A stretch of 64,000 nt of DNA, taken from the NCBI RefSeq assembly GCF_024494355.1, contig NZ_JAKNQY010000015.1:93110-157109 (forward strand), written 5' to 3'. The translations under genes were made by a program, and so were the position numbers. Shown piece after piece: positions 26,322 through 33,767 of the stretch. The notes under the pieces are model-generated. The model worked only from the letters and a program-made list of their open reading frames with translations, had not been told where the DNA came from and ran no database searches. This DNA comes from Pseudomonas sp. Q11. GTDB lineage: Bacteria; Pseudomonadota; Gammaproteobacteria; Pseudomonadales; Pseudomonadaceae. Every line of letters begins with the position of its first letter. Positions within the stretch are counted from its first letter, which is position 1.

Positions 26322-28354
26322 GCGCTTTGAAGTACAGACCAGATATCGACGGCCTCAGAACCATTGCTGTCTTAGGAGTCATCCTCTTCCATCTAAGCCT
26401 CCCATTCATCCCAGGCGGGTTCATTGGCGTTGACGTATTTTTTGTTATCTCCGGCTTTCTGATAACAGGTCTAATTCGGGACGCGGTAGGCAGAGAGAAA
26501 TTCGATTTCATGAATTTCTATATCAGACGTGCACGGCGTTTGATACCTGCGGCCGCCACCACAATCATAGCTTCACTCATCATCTCATTCCTGCTTTTAT
26601 CTAGCGAACACTTTAAGAGCTCTGCAGCGTCCTCAATAGCCGCTTTCTTTTCGGCATCCAATATCTGGTTTTGGCTTGAGAGCGGATACTTTGATTCATC
26701 TGCACTCACCAAACCTCTGTTACACACATGGACGTTAAGCGTAGAGGAGCAGTTCTACCTAGTGTGGCCGACGGCGCTAGTGTTCCTGTTATCCGCGCGG
26801 AGCCGTGTTGTAGCACCCGCGATGCTGTACATCGCAGGTTGCGTCAGCCTGTATTTTGCTTGGGCATGGATCCGCCTTGACCCAACACCCCCATTTTTCC
26901 TGATGCCCTTCCGGATCTATGAGTTCGCGATAGGGGCACTGTTGGTATGGGCGCCAGTAAATAGGATTCCCAATCTGATAAACGAGATCCTACTCGCACT
27001 GGGGCTTACAGTAATCGCTTGGTGCATGGCGACGTTTACTGAGAACACGCCATTCCCTTCTTACACCGCGCTTCTTCCCTGCGCGGCGGCCGCGTTGGTC
27101 ATCTATTCAGGAGGCGCAAGACACCTCGGATGGCTGCTGAGAAACCGCACAATGACGTGGATTGGCGAGCGTTCATACTCGCTCTACCTGACACACTGGC
27201 CTGTCATCGTTTTCTATAACTACTACATTTTTACCCAGCCTACAGCAATAGACCTAGTGTTGATGGGCGCCATCACTCTGGCGACTGCCCAAACTCAATA
27301 CAGGTACATTGAGGTTCCGCTGCGAGTCCGGGGTAGATCCACCCCTACTGTGAGTAACAAGCGCTTTGCGGCGTACCTTGCATTACCAGCCTGCTTGCTC
27401 ATTTCTGTCGGCGCTATGGCTTACTCGCAGAACGGATGGGAATGGCGGATTGCCTCTGACACTCAAGCATCATCTGAGGTCACTCAGCCAATTGATCTGC
27501 GGCGAAATGACTGGCATAAGTCGCTGATCTCGACATACTCAAATGCTCAGGATGTCGGGTCGAGAAATTTGGACGCCAAGACCGCGCTAATTATCGGTGA
27601 CAGTCACGCCGCACATATACGCGGAGCATTCGACTACATTGGCAAAAAGTACAATATCAAGGTAACACTCTGGTATTACGTGGGGTGCAACCCACTGTTC
27701 GGAACGACGCATATTTTTGCGGCTCCCGATCCGCGCGAGGAAGGCTGCCGAATACAAAATAATGCATGGGAAAATCACCTAAAAACGACAAAATATGATT
27801 ATGTGACCATCTCTTCGCGCTGGGCATGGGCCGTTGAGCCAAGCGGATATGGCCCATACAAAGTGCCGCAACAGTACATCGTGGATACGGCCAACCCTGT
27901 AAAGACAATCGAATCCTCTCGAAAAATTTTCGCCGAGAAGCTGGGTGGTACGGTGGACTCGGTACTGAAGAGTGCAGGCCAAGTAATTGTTTTCGCCCAG
28001 TCACCAAATATAGGGAAGTCGCTGGACGGCTGCGATAACGTCCCCAGATACATCCTTAATGAACGACAGATAATTGAGCGATGTAAGTCCTTAGACAAAG
28101 CGACCATCCTGCAACGGCAGGAGTTCACGAACAGAGTTGTAAATAGCGTCGCATCTAGTCGACAGAGAGTGCACGCAGTTATCCCCACAGATTTTTTCTG
28201 CGGCAATGAGCAAGAGAATTGCGTAACATCAGTCGACGGGTATCGACTATTCCAAGATGAAACCCACTTTACGGTGGAAGGCGCGAAGTATCTCGCAATC
28301 AAATGGGAGAAGACTGCAACATTCCCCTTTGGCAAGCTCGTCTCTAACAAGTAG
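26318..28354 (+). CDS. Acyltransferase-3/SGNH O-acetyltransferase (OatA-like)
   Basis: A 678-residue two-domain membrane enzyme. Residues 1-360 form the acyltransferase-3 domain: YRPDIDGLRTIAVLGVILFH at the start with the essential histidine, GVDVFFVISGFLITGLI, the RRARRLIPA motif and LHTWTLSVEEQFYLVWP. After a linker, the C-terminal SGNH domain has TALIIGDSHAAHIRGAF (block I, G-D-S) and DETHFTVEGAKYLA (D-x-x-H). Such enzymes acetylate lipopolysaccharide, peptidoglycan or exopolysaccharide from the cytoplasmic membrane. It starts at a GTG coupled to the preceding gene. It is cargo that could alter the cell surface, for example against phages. Confidence 0.9.
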   Translation: MSALKYRPDIDGLRTIAVLGVILFHLSLPFIPGGFIGVDVFFVISGFLITGLIRDAVGREKFDFMNFYIRRARRLIPAAATTIIASLIISFLLLSSEHFKSSAASSIAAFFSASNIWFWLESGYFDSSALTKPLLHTWTLSVEEQFYLVWPTALVFLLSARSRVVAPAMLYIAGCVSLYFAWAWIRLDPTPPFFLMPFRIYEFAIGALLVWAPVNRIPNLINEILLALGLTVIAWCMATFTENTPFPSYTALLPCAAAALVIYSGGARHLGWLLRNRTMTWIGERSYSLYLTHWPVIVFYNYYIFTQPTAIDLVLMGAITLATAQTQYRYIEVPLRVRGRSTPTVSNKRFAAYLALPACLLISVGAMAYSQNGWEWRIASDTQASSEVTQPIDLRRNDWHKSLISTYSNAQDVGSRNLDAKTALIIGDSHAAHIRGAFDYIGKKYNIKVTLWYYVGCNPLFGTTHIFAAPDPREEGCRIQNNAWENHLKTTKYDYVTISSRWAWAVEPSGYGPYKVPQQYIVDTANPVKTIESSRKIFAEKLGGTVDSVLKSAGQVIVFAQSPNIGKSLDGCDNVPRYILNERQIIERCKSLDKATILQRQEFTNRVVNSVASSRQRVHAVIPTDFFCGNEQENCVTSVDGYRLFQDETHFTVEGAKYLAIKWEKTATFPFGKLVSNK

Positions 28355-28385
28355 CTCTCTACCAGGGCGGCGCAAAAAAGGTTCT

Positions 28386-28511
28386 TCACGGTTTGCCGGG
28401 GAAGGCGGCCTTGATTTTCAAGAATAAATAGGCCGTATCCCGGAAGCCATAAGCCATCCTCTTGATGACTTTGATCTTGTTGTTGACCCCTTCCAGCAGG
28501 CTTGTGTGCAT
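28386..28511 (-). pseudogene. C-terminal scar of an ISL3-family transposase
   Basis: On the minus strand, from 28511 to a stop at 28386-28388, the frame reads HTSLLEGVNNKIKVIKRMAY and on to FPGKP. This is the C-terminal end of ISL3-type transposases as I remember them (LEG-NNKIKVIKR). The other 90 per cent of the gene is absent. It abuts the Dam fragment at about 28515-28525. Confidence 0.75.
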
Positions 28512-28519
28512 GGCGAACC

Positions 28520-28639
28520 GAGCGCTGCGGCACCGCCGGCAAAGACTTCGACATAGCATTCGTTAGGCGGAAAAAGCGGGATGAGGCTGTCGGCCAGGCG
28601 GCGTTTGCCGCCCATCCAAGGGATGATGGGTGTAGACAT
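28520..28639 (-). pseudogene. N-terminal scar of a phage DNA adenine methylase
   Basis: From the ATG at 28639 the frame reads MSTPIIPWMGGKRRLADSLI then PLFPPNECYVEVFAGGAA, the N-terminus of phage-type Dam methylases. This includes the SAM-binding PW-GGK and FAGGAA segments. About 38 residues remain before the ISL3 fragment replaces the rest. It follows the lysis genes in the same direction, as in a prophage. Confidence 0.75.
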
Positions 28640-28789
28640 TGATAGCAAGACCTTTGCTGTATGGATAAGCAGGTGCTAGGCTCGCCGCGCTTTGTGCATG
28701 GAGCAAGAGCCTTGGCTGGACTTGCAGGGACATTCTGCAGGGACGGCGACCGGACCGGATGTTGGCGCATCCGGCCCGCTCGCTCCTTT

Positions 28790-29332
28790 TCACTTCGGTG
28801 ATGAAACTTCTTTGGCGTAAGCCTGGCAAGCCGCCAGGGCTATCAGCCCCCGGTCGCCGGCATCGGTGATGCCGATAATTCGTTGAGCATGCGCCGGGTC
28901 AAGTCGGGCGCGTGTGGCTCCATGAACCACGCCGCCGGTGCCGGTGGCGGCTGGCACTGCACAGCCGTTGGCGGTATCGGCGGCGTCGAGTAGGACTGAC
29001 AGCCGGACATCAGCAGTAGCGAGGCGATCACGCAGGCGATCCTGATCGCGTTGGGCATCGGTTAGGGCTCGATAGTGGGTTTGGTCTTTGGCGGCCAGCC
29101 GCTGCTCCAGGGCCAGGCGCTTGTCCTGCTCGGTACGCTGCAGCGCGGCCGATGCCAGAGTCATTTGGTTGAGGGTATCGGTGTGGAGCCGGGCTTGTTT
29201 TTCCAACTGCTGACCGTATCGCCAGCCTTGGACCGCCCAGGCGATGGCCGCCGAAGCGGCGACCAAAGCGAACAGCAGAAGGCCGGCGACCAGCACGCGG
29301 TATTGCAGCGGGATCAGGTCGACGAGACGCAT
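28790..29332 (-). CDS. Phage spanin inner-membrane subunit (Rz-like)
   Basis: A 180-residue protein with one N-terminal membrane helix (VLVAGLLLFALVAASAAIAWAV) and a long charged helix (QLEKQARLHTDTLNQMTLAS through RDQDRLRDRLATADVRLS), the o-spanin/i-spanin i-subunit layout. The C-terminal RIIGITDAGDRGLIALAACQAYAKEV is the Rz signature. The start is the ATG at 29332, overlapping the endolysin 3' end (stop at 29314) by 19 bases. Rz1 is nested in another frame. It belongs to the prophage lysis cassette remnant. Confidence 0.88.
   Translation of the reverse strand: MRLVDLIPLQYRVLVAGLLLFALVAASAAIAWAVQGWRYGQQLEKQARLHTDTLNQMTLASAALQRTEQDKRLALEQRLAAKDQTHYRALTDAQRDQDRLRDRLATADVRLSVLLDAADTANGCAVPAATGTGGVVHGATRARLDPAHAQRIIGITDAGDRGLIALAACQAYAKEVSSPK
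28843..29058 (-). CDS. Phage spanin outer-membrane lipoprotein (Rz1-like), nested in Rz
   Basis: A 71-residue lipoprotein wholly inside the Rz gene in a different frame. The signal peptide MPNAIRIACVIASLLLMSGC ends in a lipobox (LMSGC), and the mature part is proline-rich (QSYSTPPIPPTAVQCQPPPAPAAW). These are the classic features of Rz1, which bridges to Rz to fuse the inner and outer membranes at lysis. Complete nesting as seen here matches the lambda arrangement. Confidence 0.85.
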   Translation of the reverse strand: MPNAIRIACVIASLLLMSGCQSYSTPPIPPTAVQCQPPPAPAAWFMEPHAPDLTRRMLNELSASPMPATGG

Positions 29333-29877
29333 AACACCGCCCTCGCTCGCTCCCACAGCTGCAGGCGATCCTGCAGGCCATTGAGCCCGCCGTTGATTTT
29401 CCGGGTGATCATTTCGAACTCATCCCGATCAGCCAGCACGTTCAGCTCCCTGACCCACCAGAACCATGCAGCCGACTCGGCCGCCCATTGGGGCAGCTCC
29501 AGCAGTTCGGGCGTGCGCAACAGACGCTCGTCGCCGAACAGCGCCAAGCTGCAGCGCAGGCAGTTGTTGCGACCCGTCACCTGGATCAAGCCGCGACCGC
29601 GATAGCGCTGGTCATCTCCGTCGGGCTCGGGGGTGTTGCCAAGTTTCGAAGCCAGCGAACCGGTGTCGTATTTGCTGAGGTATTGATCGCCGCCCAGCTC
29701 CCGCACGTACTGCAGTTGGCCGAACTCATGCCCAACCTGGGCCAGGAATGCCGCCTGCCGCTTGGGCGTGTCGATCTGTCGGTGGGCCATTGCGGCGTTC
29801 AGGGCCGATACAAAAACGCCCGCTTGGCGGCGGGCGTTGGGCATGATCCGTTGTAGTTGCTGCTCAGTGATTGACAT
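29314..29877 (-). CDS. Phage endolysin, glycoside hydrolase family 19
   Basis: A 187-residue chitinase-like endolysin. The catalytic glutamates should lie in FLAQVGHEFGQLQYVREL, and RYRGRGLIQVTGRNNCLRC is the family signature. Length is normal for phage GH19 lysozymes and the gene looks intact. The ATG at 29877 has GGAG upstream. A terminator lies just before it, so expression would have come from a promoter that is no longer evident. No holin gene is seen upstream, because the integrase remnant begins there. Confidence 0.88.
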   Translation of the reverse strand: MSITEQQLQRIMPNARRQAGVFVSALNAAMAHRQIDTPKRQAAFLAQVGHEFGQLQYVRELGGDQYLSKYDTGSLASKLGNTPEPDGDDQRYRGRGLIQVTGRNNCLRCSLALFGDERLLRTPELLELPQWAAESAAWFWWVRELNVLADRDEFEMITRKINGGLNGLQDRLQLWERARAVLCVSST

Positions 29878-29886
29878 CAGGGCTCC

Positions 29887-29912
29887 AAAAAAAGCCCGCT
29901 CGATGGCGGGTT
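29887..29912 (-). terminator. Terminator upstream of the endolysin gene
   Basis: Read on the minus strand, CCCGC-CATCGA-GCGGG is followed by seven T (complement of 29887-29893). It ends transcription of whatever phage gene once lay upstream, immediately before the endolysin ribosome site. Confidence 0.7.
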
Positions 29913-29941
29913 GCTCCGCAGCACCAGTTGGGTCGATCCAG

Positions 29942-30697
29942 CGGCTAACCACAGTGTTCAGCACCGCCGTCAAAGATGGCCTGATCAATCGCAACCCGGT
30001 CGACTCCATCGAGCTGCCCGTTAAAACGAAAAAGCCCATCGCCCCCTTCACGGTGGCAGAGGCCAACGCCATCATCGGACACCTCTATAAGACGCTGACC
30101 CATTCGATGCGGATCTACGCGGCTTACTTCGAGTTCGCCTTCTATACCGGAATGCGCCCCAGCGAAATAGCGGCCCTGCGCTGGGACGAGGTAGACAAGC
30201 AGAAACGCTTAGCCACCGTGTGTCGGATCGTCGCGGACTATAAGATCGAGGAGCGCACCAAGACCCGCAATGAACGGCAAGTCATGCTCAATAGCCGCGC
30301 CATGCACGCCATTGAGGTGGCCGAACAAATCGCCGAGCAACGTGCGAAACAGAGCCGCAGGGAACAGGCGAAGTCGCCCTATGTGTTCCCACCCACGAAG
30401 AATTTTGAGTTCATCCAGCAGTCCAGCGTCACCGACAAACACTTCCAGGCTGCACTGACCGAATTGGGGATTCGCGCCCGTCGGCAATACAACTGCCGAC
30501 ACACATACGCTACCATGTGCCTCATGGCGGGTATGAACCCTGCGTTTATTGCCACTCAACTGGGTCACAGCGTTCAGATGTTGCTCTCGACCTATGCCCG
30601 ATGGATCAACTCCAGCACCGACTGGGGCGAACTCGGGAAACTCGAAAACAGCTTGATTGGTACAAAATTGGTACAGACAGAACAAGTACCCTCCTGA
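29942..30697 (+). pseudogene. Tyrosine integrase lacking its N-terminal part
   Basis: Similarity to phage integrases begins at about 29942 (LTTVFSTAVKDGLINRNPVD) and runs to the stop at 30697, about 250 residues. The open frame continues upstream only as the antisense of the endolysin gene. The catalytic domain is complete: R in FYTGMRPSEIAALRW, RHTYA, LGHS and the tyrosine in LLSTYARW. The arm-binding and core-binding N-terminal parts are gone, so the enzyme is probably inactive. It ends 8 bases before folE's first possible ATG, the usual place for an integrase next to its attachment site. Confidence 0.85.
30659..30674 (+). repeat. GGTACAAAATTGGTAC repeat in the integrase 3' end
   Basis: This 16-base string inside the last codons of the integrase (IGTKLVQ) is identical to the one at 24219-24234 on the other strand. 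It sits about 50 bases from the right attachment repeat, the distance expected for an arm-type site. Confidence 0.45.
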
Positions 30698-30704
30698 AAC
30701 CCTT

Positions 30705-31265
30705 ATGGAATCAGCCTCTGTGACACTGGAACAGAACTACACCGCGATTCTCGGCCAACTGGGCGAGGACGTTTCCCGCGAGGGCCTGCTCGACACGCCC
30801 AAGCGCGCTGCCAAGGCCATGCAGTACCTCTGCCGCGGTTATGAACAGACCCTCGAAGAAGTCACCAACGGTGCCTTGTTCAGCTCCGACAACAGCGAAA
30901 TGGTGCTGGTCAAGGACATCGAGTTGTACTCGCTGTGCGAGCACCATTTGCTGCCCTTCATTGGCAAGGCCCATGTGGCCTACATTCCGAGTGGCAAGGT
31001 GCTGGGGCTTTCGAAAGTCGCGCGCATCGTCGATATGTACGCACGTCGCCTGCAGATCCAGGAAAACCTCAGCCGCCAGATCGCCGACGCGGTCCAGCAG
31101 GTGACCGGCGCCCTGGGCGTGGCGGTGGTGATCGAAGCCAAGCACATGTGCATGATGATGCGCGGTGTGGAAAAACAGAATTCGTCGATGATCACCTCAG
31201 TGATGCTCGGTGAGTTCCGCGAAAACGCCGCGACCCGCAGCGAATTCCTCAGTCTGATCAAGTAA
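30705..31265 (+). CDS. folE: GTP cyclohydrolase I with element-derived 5' end
   Basis: FolE converts GTP to dihydroneopterin triphosphate, the first step of folate and pterin synthesis. From the GTG at 30720 the protein is 181 residues, the normal Pseudomonas length; the ATG at 30705 would add five. Zinc and active-site residues are in LYSLCEHHLLPFIGKAHVAYIP and KHMCMMMRGVEK. Codon 10 onward is native (AILGQLGEDVSREGLLDTPKR), while the first codons come from the element, replacing MSLEQ with VTLEQ. A terminator follows. The promoter must now be supplied by the element, as the original lies at 22.3 kb. Confidence 0.94.
   Translation: MESASVTLEQNYTAILGQLGEDVSREGLLDTPKRAAKAMQYLCRGYEQTLEEVTNGALFSSDNSEMVLVKDIELYSLCEHHLLPFIGKAHVAYIPSGKVLGLSKVARIVDMYARRLQIQENLSRQIADAVQQVTGALGVAVVIEAKHMCMMMRGVEKQNSSMITSVMLGEFRENAATRSEFLSLIK
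30726..30748. repeat. attR-like direct repeat (right end of integrated element)
   Basis: CTGGAACAGAA-C-TACACCGC-G-AT repeats 22317-22339 with two differences. It lies in codons 3-10 of folE. Confidence 0.8.
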
Positions 31266-31281
31266 CCCCTGCATGAAAAAA

Positions 31282-31307
31282 ACCGGCATTGATCGCCGGT
31301 TTTTTTT
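31282..31307 (+). terminator. folE terminator
   Basis: ACCGGC (31282-31287) and GCCGGT (31295-31300) form a stem around a seven-base loop. A run of eight T at 31300-31307 follows, and A residues precede it, so it can also work on the other strand. Confidence 0.85.
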
Positions 31308-31368
31308 CGCCCATGAAAAATCAGGTAAGCTGCGCGCCCTCTTCTTCCCTGTCGCGAGGCTTAATACC

Positions 31369-31740
31369 GTGATCGTCAAAGCGCTGCGAGTTGGCCTGGG
31401 CCAGCTGATTATTTTCATCGACTTCATCACCCGCCCCGGCAAGAAGCAACGTCCGGCCGAAGCCCAGGCGCAAGTCAATCAGGCCGCCCGCAGCCTGACG
31501 CTCTATCAGTTCCACGCCTGCCCGTTCTGCGTGAAGACCCGCCGCACCCTGCACCGCCTCAACGTACCAGTGGCCTTGCGGGATGCCAAAAACAACGAGC
31601 AGGATCGCCAGGCGCTGCTGGAGCAAGGCGGCAAGATCAAAGTGCCGTGCCTGCGCATCGAAGAGAATGGCGAGACCACCTGGATGTATGAGTCCAAGGT
31701 GATCATTGATTATCTGGATAAGCGGTTTGCGGCAGTCTGA
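31369..31740 (+). CDS. Membrane-anchored glutaredoxin-like protein
   Basis: A 123-residue protein from the GTG at 31369. A hydrophobic N-terminal helix (ALRVGLGQLIIFIDFITRP) is followed by a glutaredoxin/GST-N-type thioredoxin fold. The redox motif is CPFC in YQFHACPFCVKTRRTL, the cis-proline stands in KIKVPCLRI and MYESKVIIDYLDKRF closes the domain. It probably reduces disulfides or glutathione adducts at the cytoplasmic face of the membrane. An AGG ribosome site about nine bases before the GTG supports this start over the longer frame, which would run through the folE terminator. Confidence 0.82.
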   Translation: MIVKALRVGLGQLIIFIDFITRPGKKQRPAEAQAQVNQAARSLTLYQFHACPFCVKTRRTLHRLNVPVALRDAKNNEQDRQALLEQGGKIKVPCLRIEENGETTWMYESKVIIDYLDKRFAAV

Positions 31741-31767
31741 TAGTTTTATGGTGTGTTTGCGGGCCCT

Positions 31768-31858
31768 ATCGCGAGCAGGCTCGCTCCCACAATGGAACTG
31801 TGGGTAACTGGGTTTTGTGATCGACTCTGAACCCTGTGGGAGCGAGCCTGCTCGCGAT
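31768..31858. repeat. REP pair
   Basis: ATCGCGAGCAGGCTCGCTCC starts at 31768 and the inverse copy ends at 31858. It lies between the convergent glutaredoxin and aminotransferase genes. Confidence 0.85.
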
Positions 31859-31883
31859 GGGGCCAGTCCAGTCACCACATAAG

Positions 31884-33050
31884 TCAGGCTGCTTTTACCG
31901 CCAACGCCTCCCGCACCACCCCCGCCAACCGCCCAAGCCCCTCATCCAACCGCGCCGGGTCGATGTGGCTGAAGTTCAACCGCAGATGCCCCGGATGCTT
32001 GTCCGGCTCGGGAAAGAATGGTTCTCCCGGCATGAACGCCACATCGGCAGCCAGGGCCGCGTCGAGCAAGGTGCGGGTGTCCAGCGGTTGCTTGAGGGTC
32101 AGCCAGAAAAACAGCCCGCCCTGGGGCACGTTCCAGTGCGCGATGTCGGAAAAATGTGTTTGCAGCGCCGTCTGGAACCGATCGCGACGATCCCGGTAAA
32201 AATCCCTCAACTCGCTCAAATGGCTTCGGTACTGCTCGGTGCCGATCCATTGCAGTGCCTGCCACTGACCGATGCGATTGGTGTGCAGATCCGCCGACTG
32301 CTTGAGCCGCAGCAGGTGTGGGAACAGATCCGGGCTGGCGATCAGGTAGCCCACCCGCAGCCCCGGCAACAGGGTTTTCGACACAGTGCCGGTGTAGATC
32401 CAGCTGGCCTTCTTCAAGCGACTGGCGATCGGTGTGGCGCTGCCGCCATCGAAGCTCAGCTCTCGGTAGGGCTCGTCCTCCACCAGGGTCACGCCGAATT
32501 CATCCAGCAGCGCCGCCACTGCATCGCGCTTGGCCTCGCTGTAGCGCACCGCCGAAGGATTCTGGAAGGTGGGAATCAGGTAGATGAACGCGGGTCGATG
32601 CTGTTCCAGCCGGGCTCGCAACTGTTTCAGATCCGGCCCATCGGCCTCCAGGGGCACCGTGATGCAGTCGGCCCCAAACAGCTGGAAAATCTGCAACGCG
32701 GCCAGGTAGGTCGGCGCTTCCAACATGACTTGGGTGCCGACATCGATGTGCAGCTTGGCCGCCAGGTCGAGGGTTTGCTGGGAGCCGCTGACCACCAGTA
32801 CCTGACTGGCCTCACACGCCAGGCCCAGTGACCGCGCCTGTGCCGCCAGGGCTTCGCGCAAGGCCGGTTCACCTTCGCTCATGCCGTATTGGCCCATGGA
32901 CAACGGCATGGCCTCCCATTCGACTTTCGGCAGCATGGCTTCGGCCGGCAGGCCACCGGCGAACGACATCACTTCCGGGCGTTGCGCGGCGGCGAGGATT
33001 TCTCGAATCAAAGAACTTTTGAGGCGCGAGACACGTTCGGAAAAAGCCAT
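31884..33050 (-). CDS. PLP-dependent class I aminotransferase (2-aminoadipate/valine-pyruvate type)
   Basis: A 388-residue fold-type I aminotransferase. The start AFSERVSRLKSSLIREILAA and VMSFAGGLPAEAMLP are typical of the LysN/AvtA-like group. VVSGSQQTLDLAAKL binds the cofactor phosphate, PTFQNPSAVRY and VEDEPYREL carry the Asp/Tyr that contact PLP, and the Schiff-base lysine is in GTVSKTLLPGLRVGYL. The true amino donor is not known. It is divergent from a MarR regulator, and a GTCAA-N5-TTGAC repeat lies 36 bases upstream of its start, so that regulator probably controls it. Confidence 0.88.
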   Translation of the reverse strand: MAFSERVSRLKSSLIREILAAAQRPEVMSFAGGLPAEAMLPKVEWEAMPLSMGQYGMSEGEPALREALAAQARSLGLACEASQVLVVSGSQQTLDLAAKLHIDVGTQVMLEAPTYLAALQIFQLFGADCITVPLEADGPDLKQLRARLEQHRPAFIYLIPTFQNPSAVRYSEAKRDAVAALLDEFGVTLVEDEPYRELSFDGGSATPIASRLKKASWIYTGTVSKTLLPGLRVGYLIASPDLFPHLLRLKQSADLHTNRIGQWQALQWIGTEQYRSHLSELRDFYRDRRDRFQTALQTHFSDIAHWNVPQGGLFFWLTLKQPLDTRTLLDAALAADVAFMPGEPFFPEPDKHPGHLRLNFSHIDPARLDEGLGRLAGVVREALAVKAA

Positions 33051-33085
33051 GGGGGGTCACCTGTAGCGAGTCACTGGAAAAATGA

Positions 33086-33100
33086 GTCAAACTGATTGAC
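33086..33100. promoter_or_regulatory. GTCAA-N5-TTGAC operator-like repeat 1
   Basis: GTCAA (33086-33090) and TTGAC (33096-33100) form a perfect inverted repeat with a five-base spacer, in the divergent region of the aminotransferase and the MarR gene. The second copy begins 42 bases away, about four helical turns. Confidence 0.6.
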
Positions 33101-33127
33101 CGAAATTACTCCGACCTCTCTGGATAC

Positions 33128-33142
33128 GTCAATATGCTTGAC
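33128..33142. promoter_or_regulatory. GTCAA-N5-TTGAC operator-like repeat 2, over the marR start codon
   Basis: GTCAA (33128-33132) and TTGAC (33138-33142) repeat the pattern at 33086 exactly in both arms. It covers the ATG at 33134, so a bound repressor could block expression of its own gene. Confidence 0.6.
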
Positions 33143-33574
33143 CTTAAAAACCCAGCATCCCAACAAATGGCCATGGAAGCGTTCTTCTTCGGTTACCAGG
33201 CGTTTACCGCCAAGGCCGATGAAATGCTTGAGCGTCGTGGGTTGAGCCGGGTGCATCAGCGCATCGTTTTTTTTATCGCCCGCTATCCATCCCTGAGCGT
33301 GAAGGAATTGCTGACGCTGCTCGGCGTGAGCAAGCAGGCGTTGAACATGCCGTTGCGGCAGTTGATGGAAATGCATTTGGTGAACAGCGTCGCATCCCAG
33401 ACTGACAAACGTAAGCGACTGCTGGAACTGACCGCCGACGGCGAGCGCTTCGAACAGGCGTTGCGTCGTGAGCAGGTGAAATTGCTCGAGCGAGTGTTTG
33501 CCGAGGCTGGGGAGACGGCGGTGAGTGGGTGGCTGGCGGTGAACCTGGGGTTGGGCAAGGGTTCGGCTAACTGA
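33134..33574 (+). CDS. MarR-family transcriptional regulator
   Basis: A 146-residue winged-helix regulator. The DNA-binding helix region is LSVKELLTLLGVSKQALNMPLRQLMEMHLV, and the wing is SVASQTDKRKRLLELTADG, with the usual D-x-R. Dimerising helices flank it. It probably acts as a dimer on the two GTCAA-N5-TTGAC repeats in its promoter and regulates the divergent aminotransferase gene; the ligand is unknown. Confidence 0.88.
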   Translation: MLDLKNPASQQMAMEAFFFGYQAFTAKADEMLERRGLSRVHQRIVFFIARYPSLSVKELLTLLGVSKQALNMPLRQLMEMHLVNSVASQTDKRKRLLELTADGERFEQALRREQVKLLERVFAEAGETAVSGWLAVNLGLGKGSAN

Positions 33575-33601
33575 GGGATTTGTAGCGTCAGAACCGGCGC
33601 C

Positions 33602-33694
33602 ATCGCGAGCAGGCTCGCTCCCACAGTGGATCTGGGCGTGCACAAAATTCATGACCGACGCCGCCCACCCTGTGGGAGCGAGCCTGCTCGCGAT
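33602..33694. repeat. REP pair
   Basis: ATCGCGAGCAGGCTCGCTCC starts at 33602 and the inverse ends at 33694. It lies downstream of marR. Confidence 0.85.
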
Positions 33695-33767
33695 GGCGTC
33701 TTCACAGTCGATATATCCCTACCTCCCAGACTTTTCGTCTACAACATCGAAAACATTATTTGCTTTA

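Noticed and set aside
30657..30720. A longer folE start at a TTG inside the integrase gene.
   Set aside because: It would add residues encoded by the integrase tail that FolE proteins do not have; ATG 30705 or GTG 30720 gives normal length.
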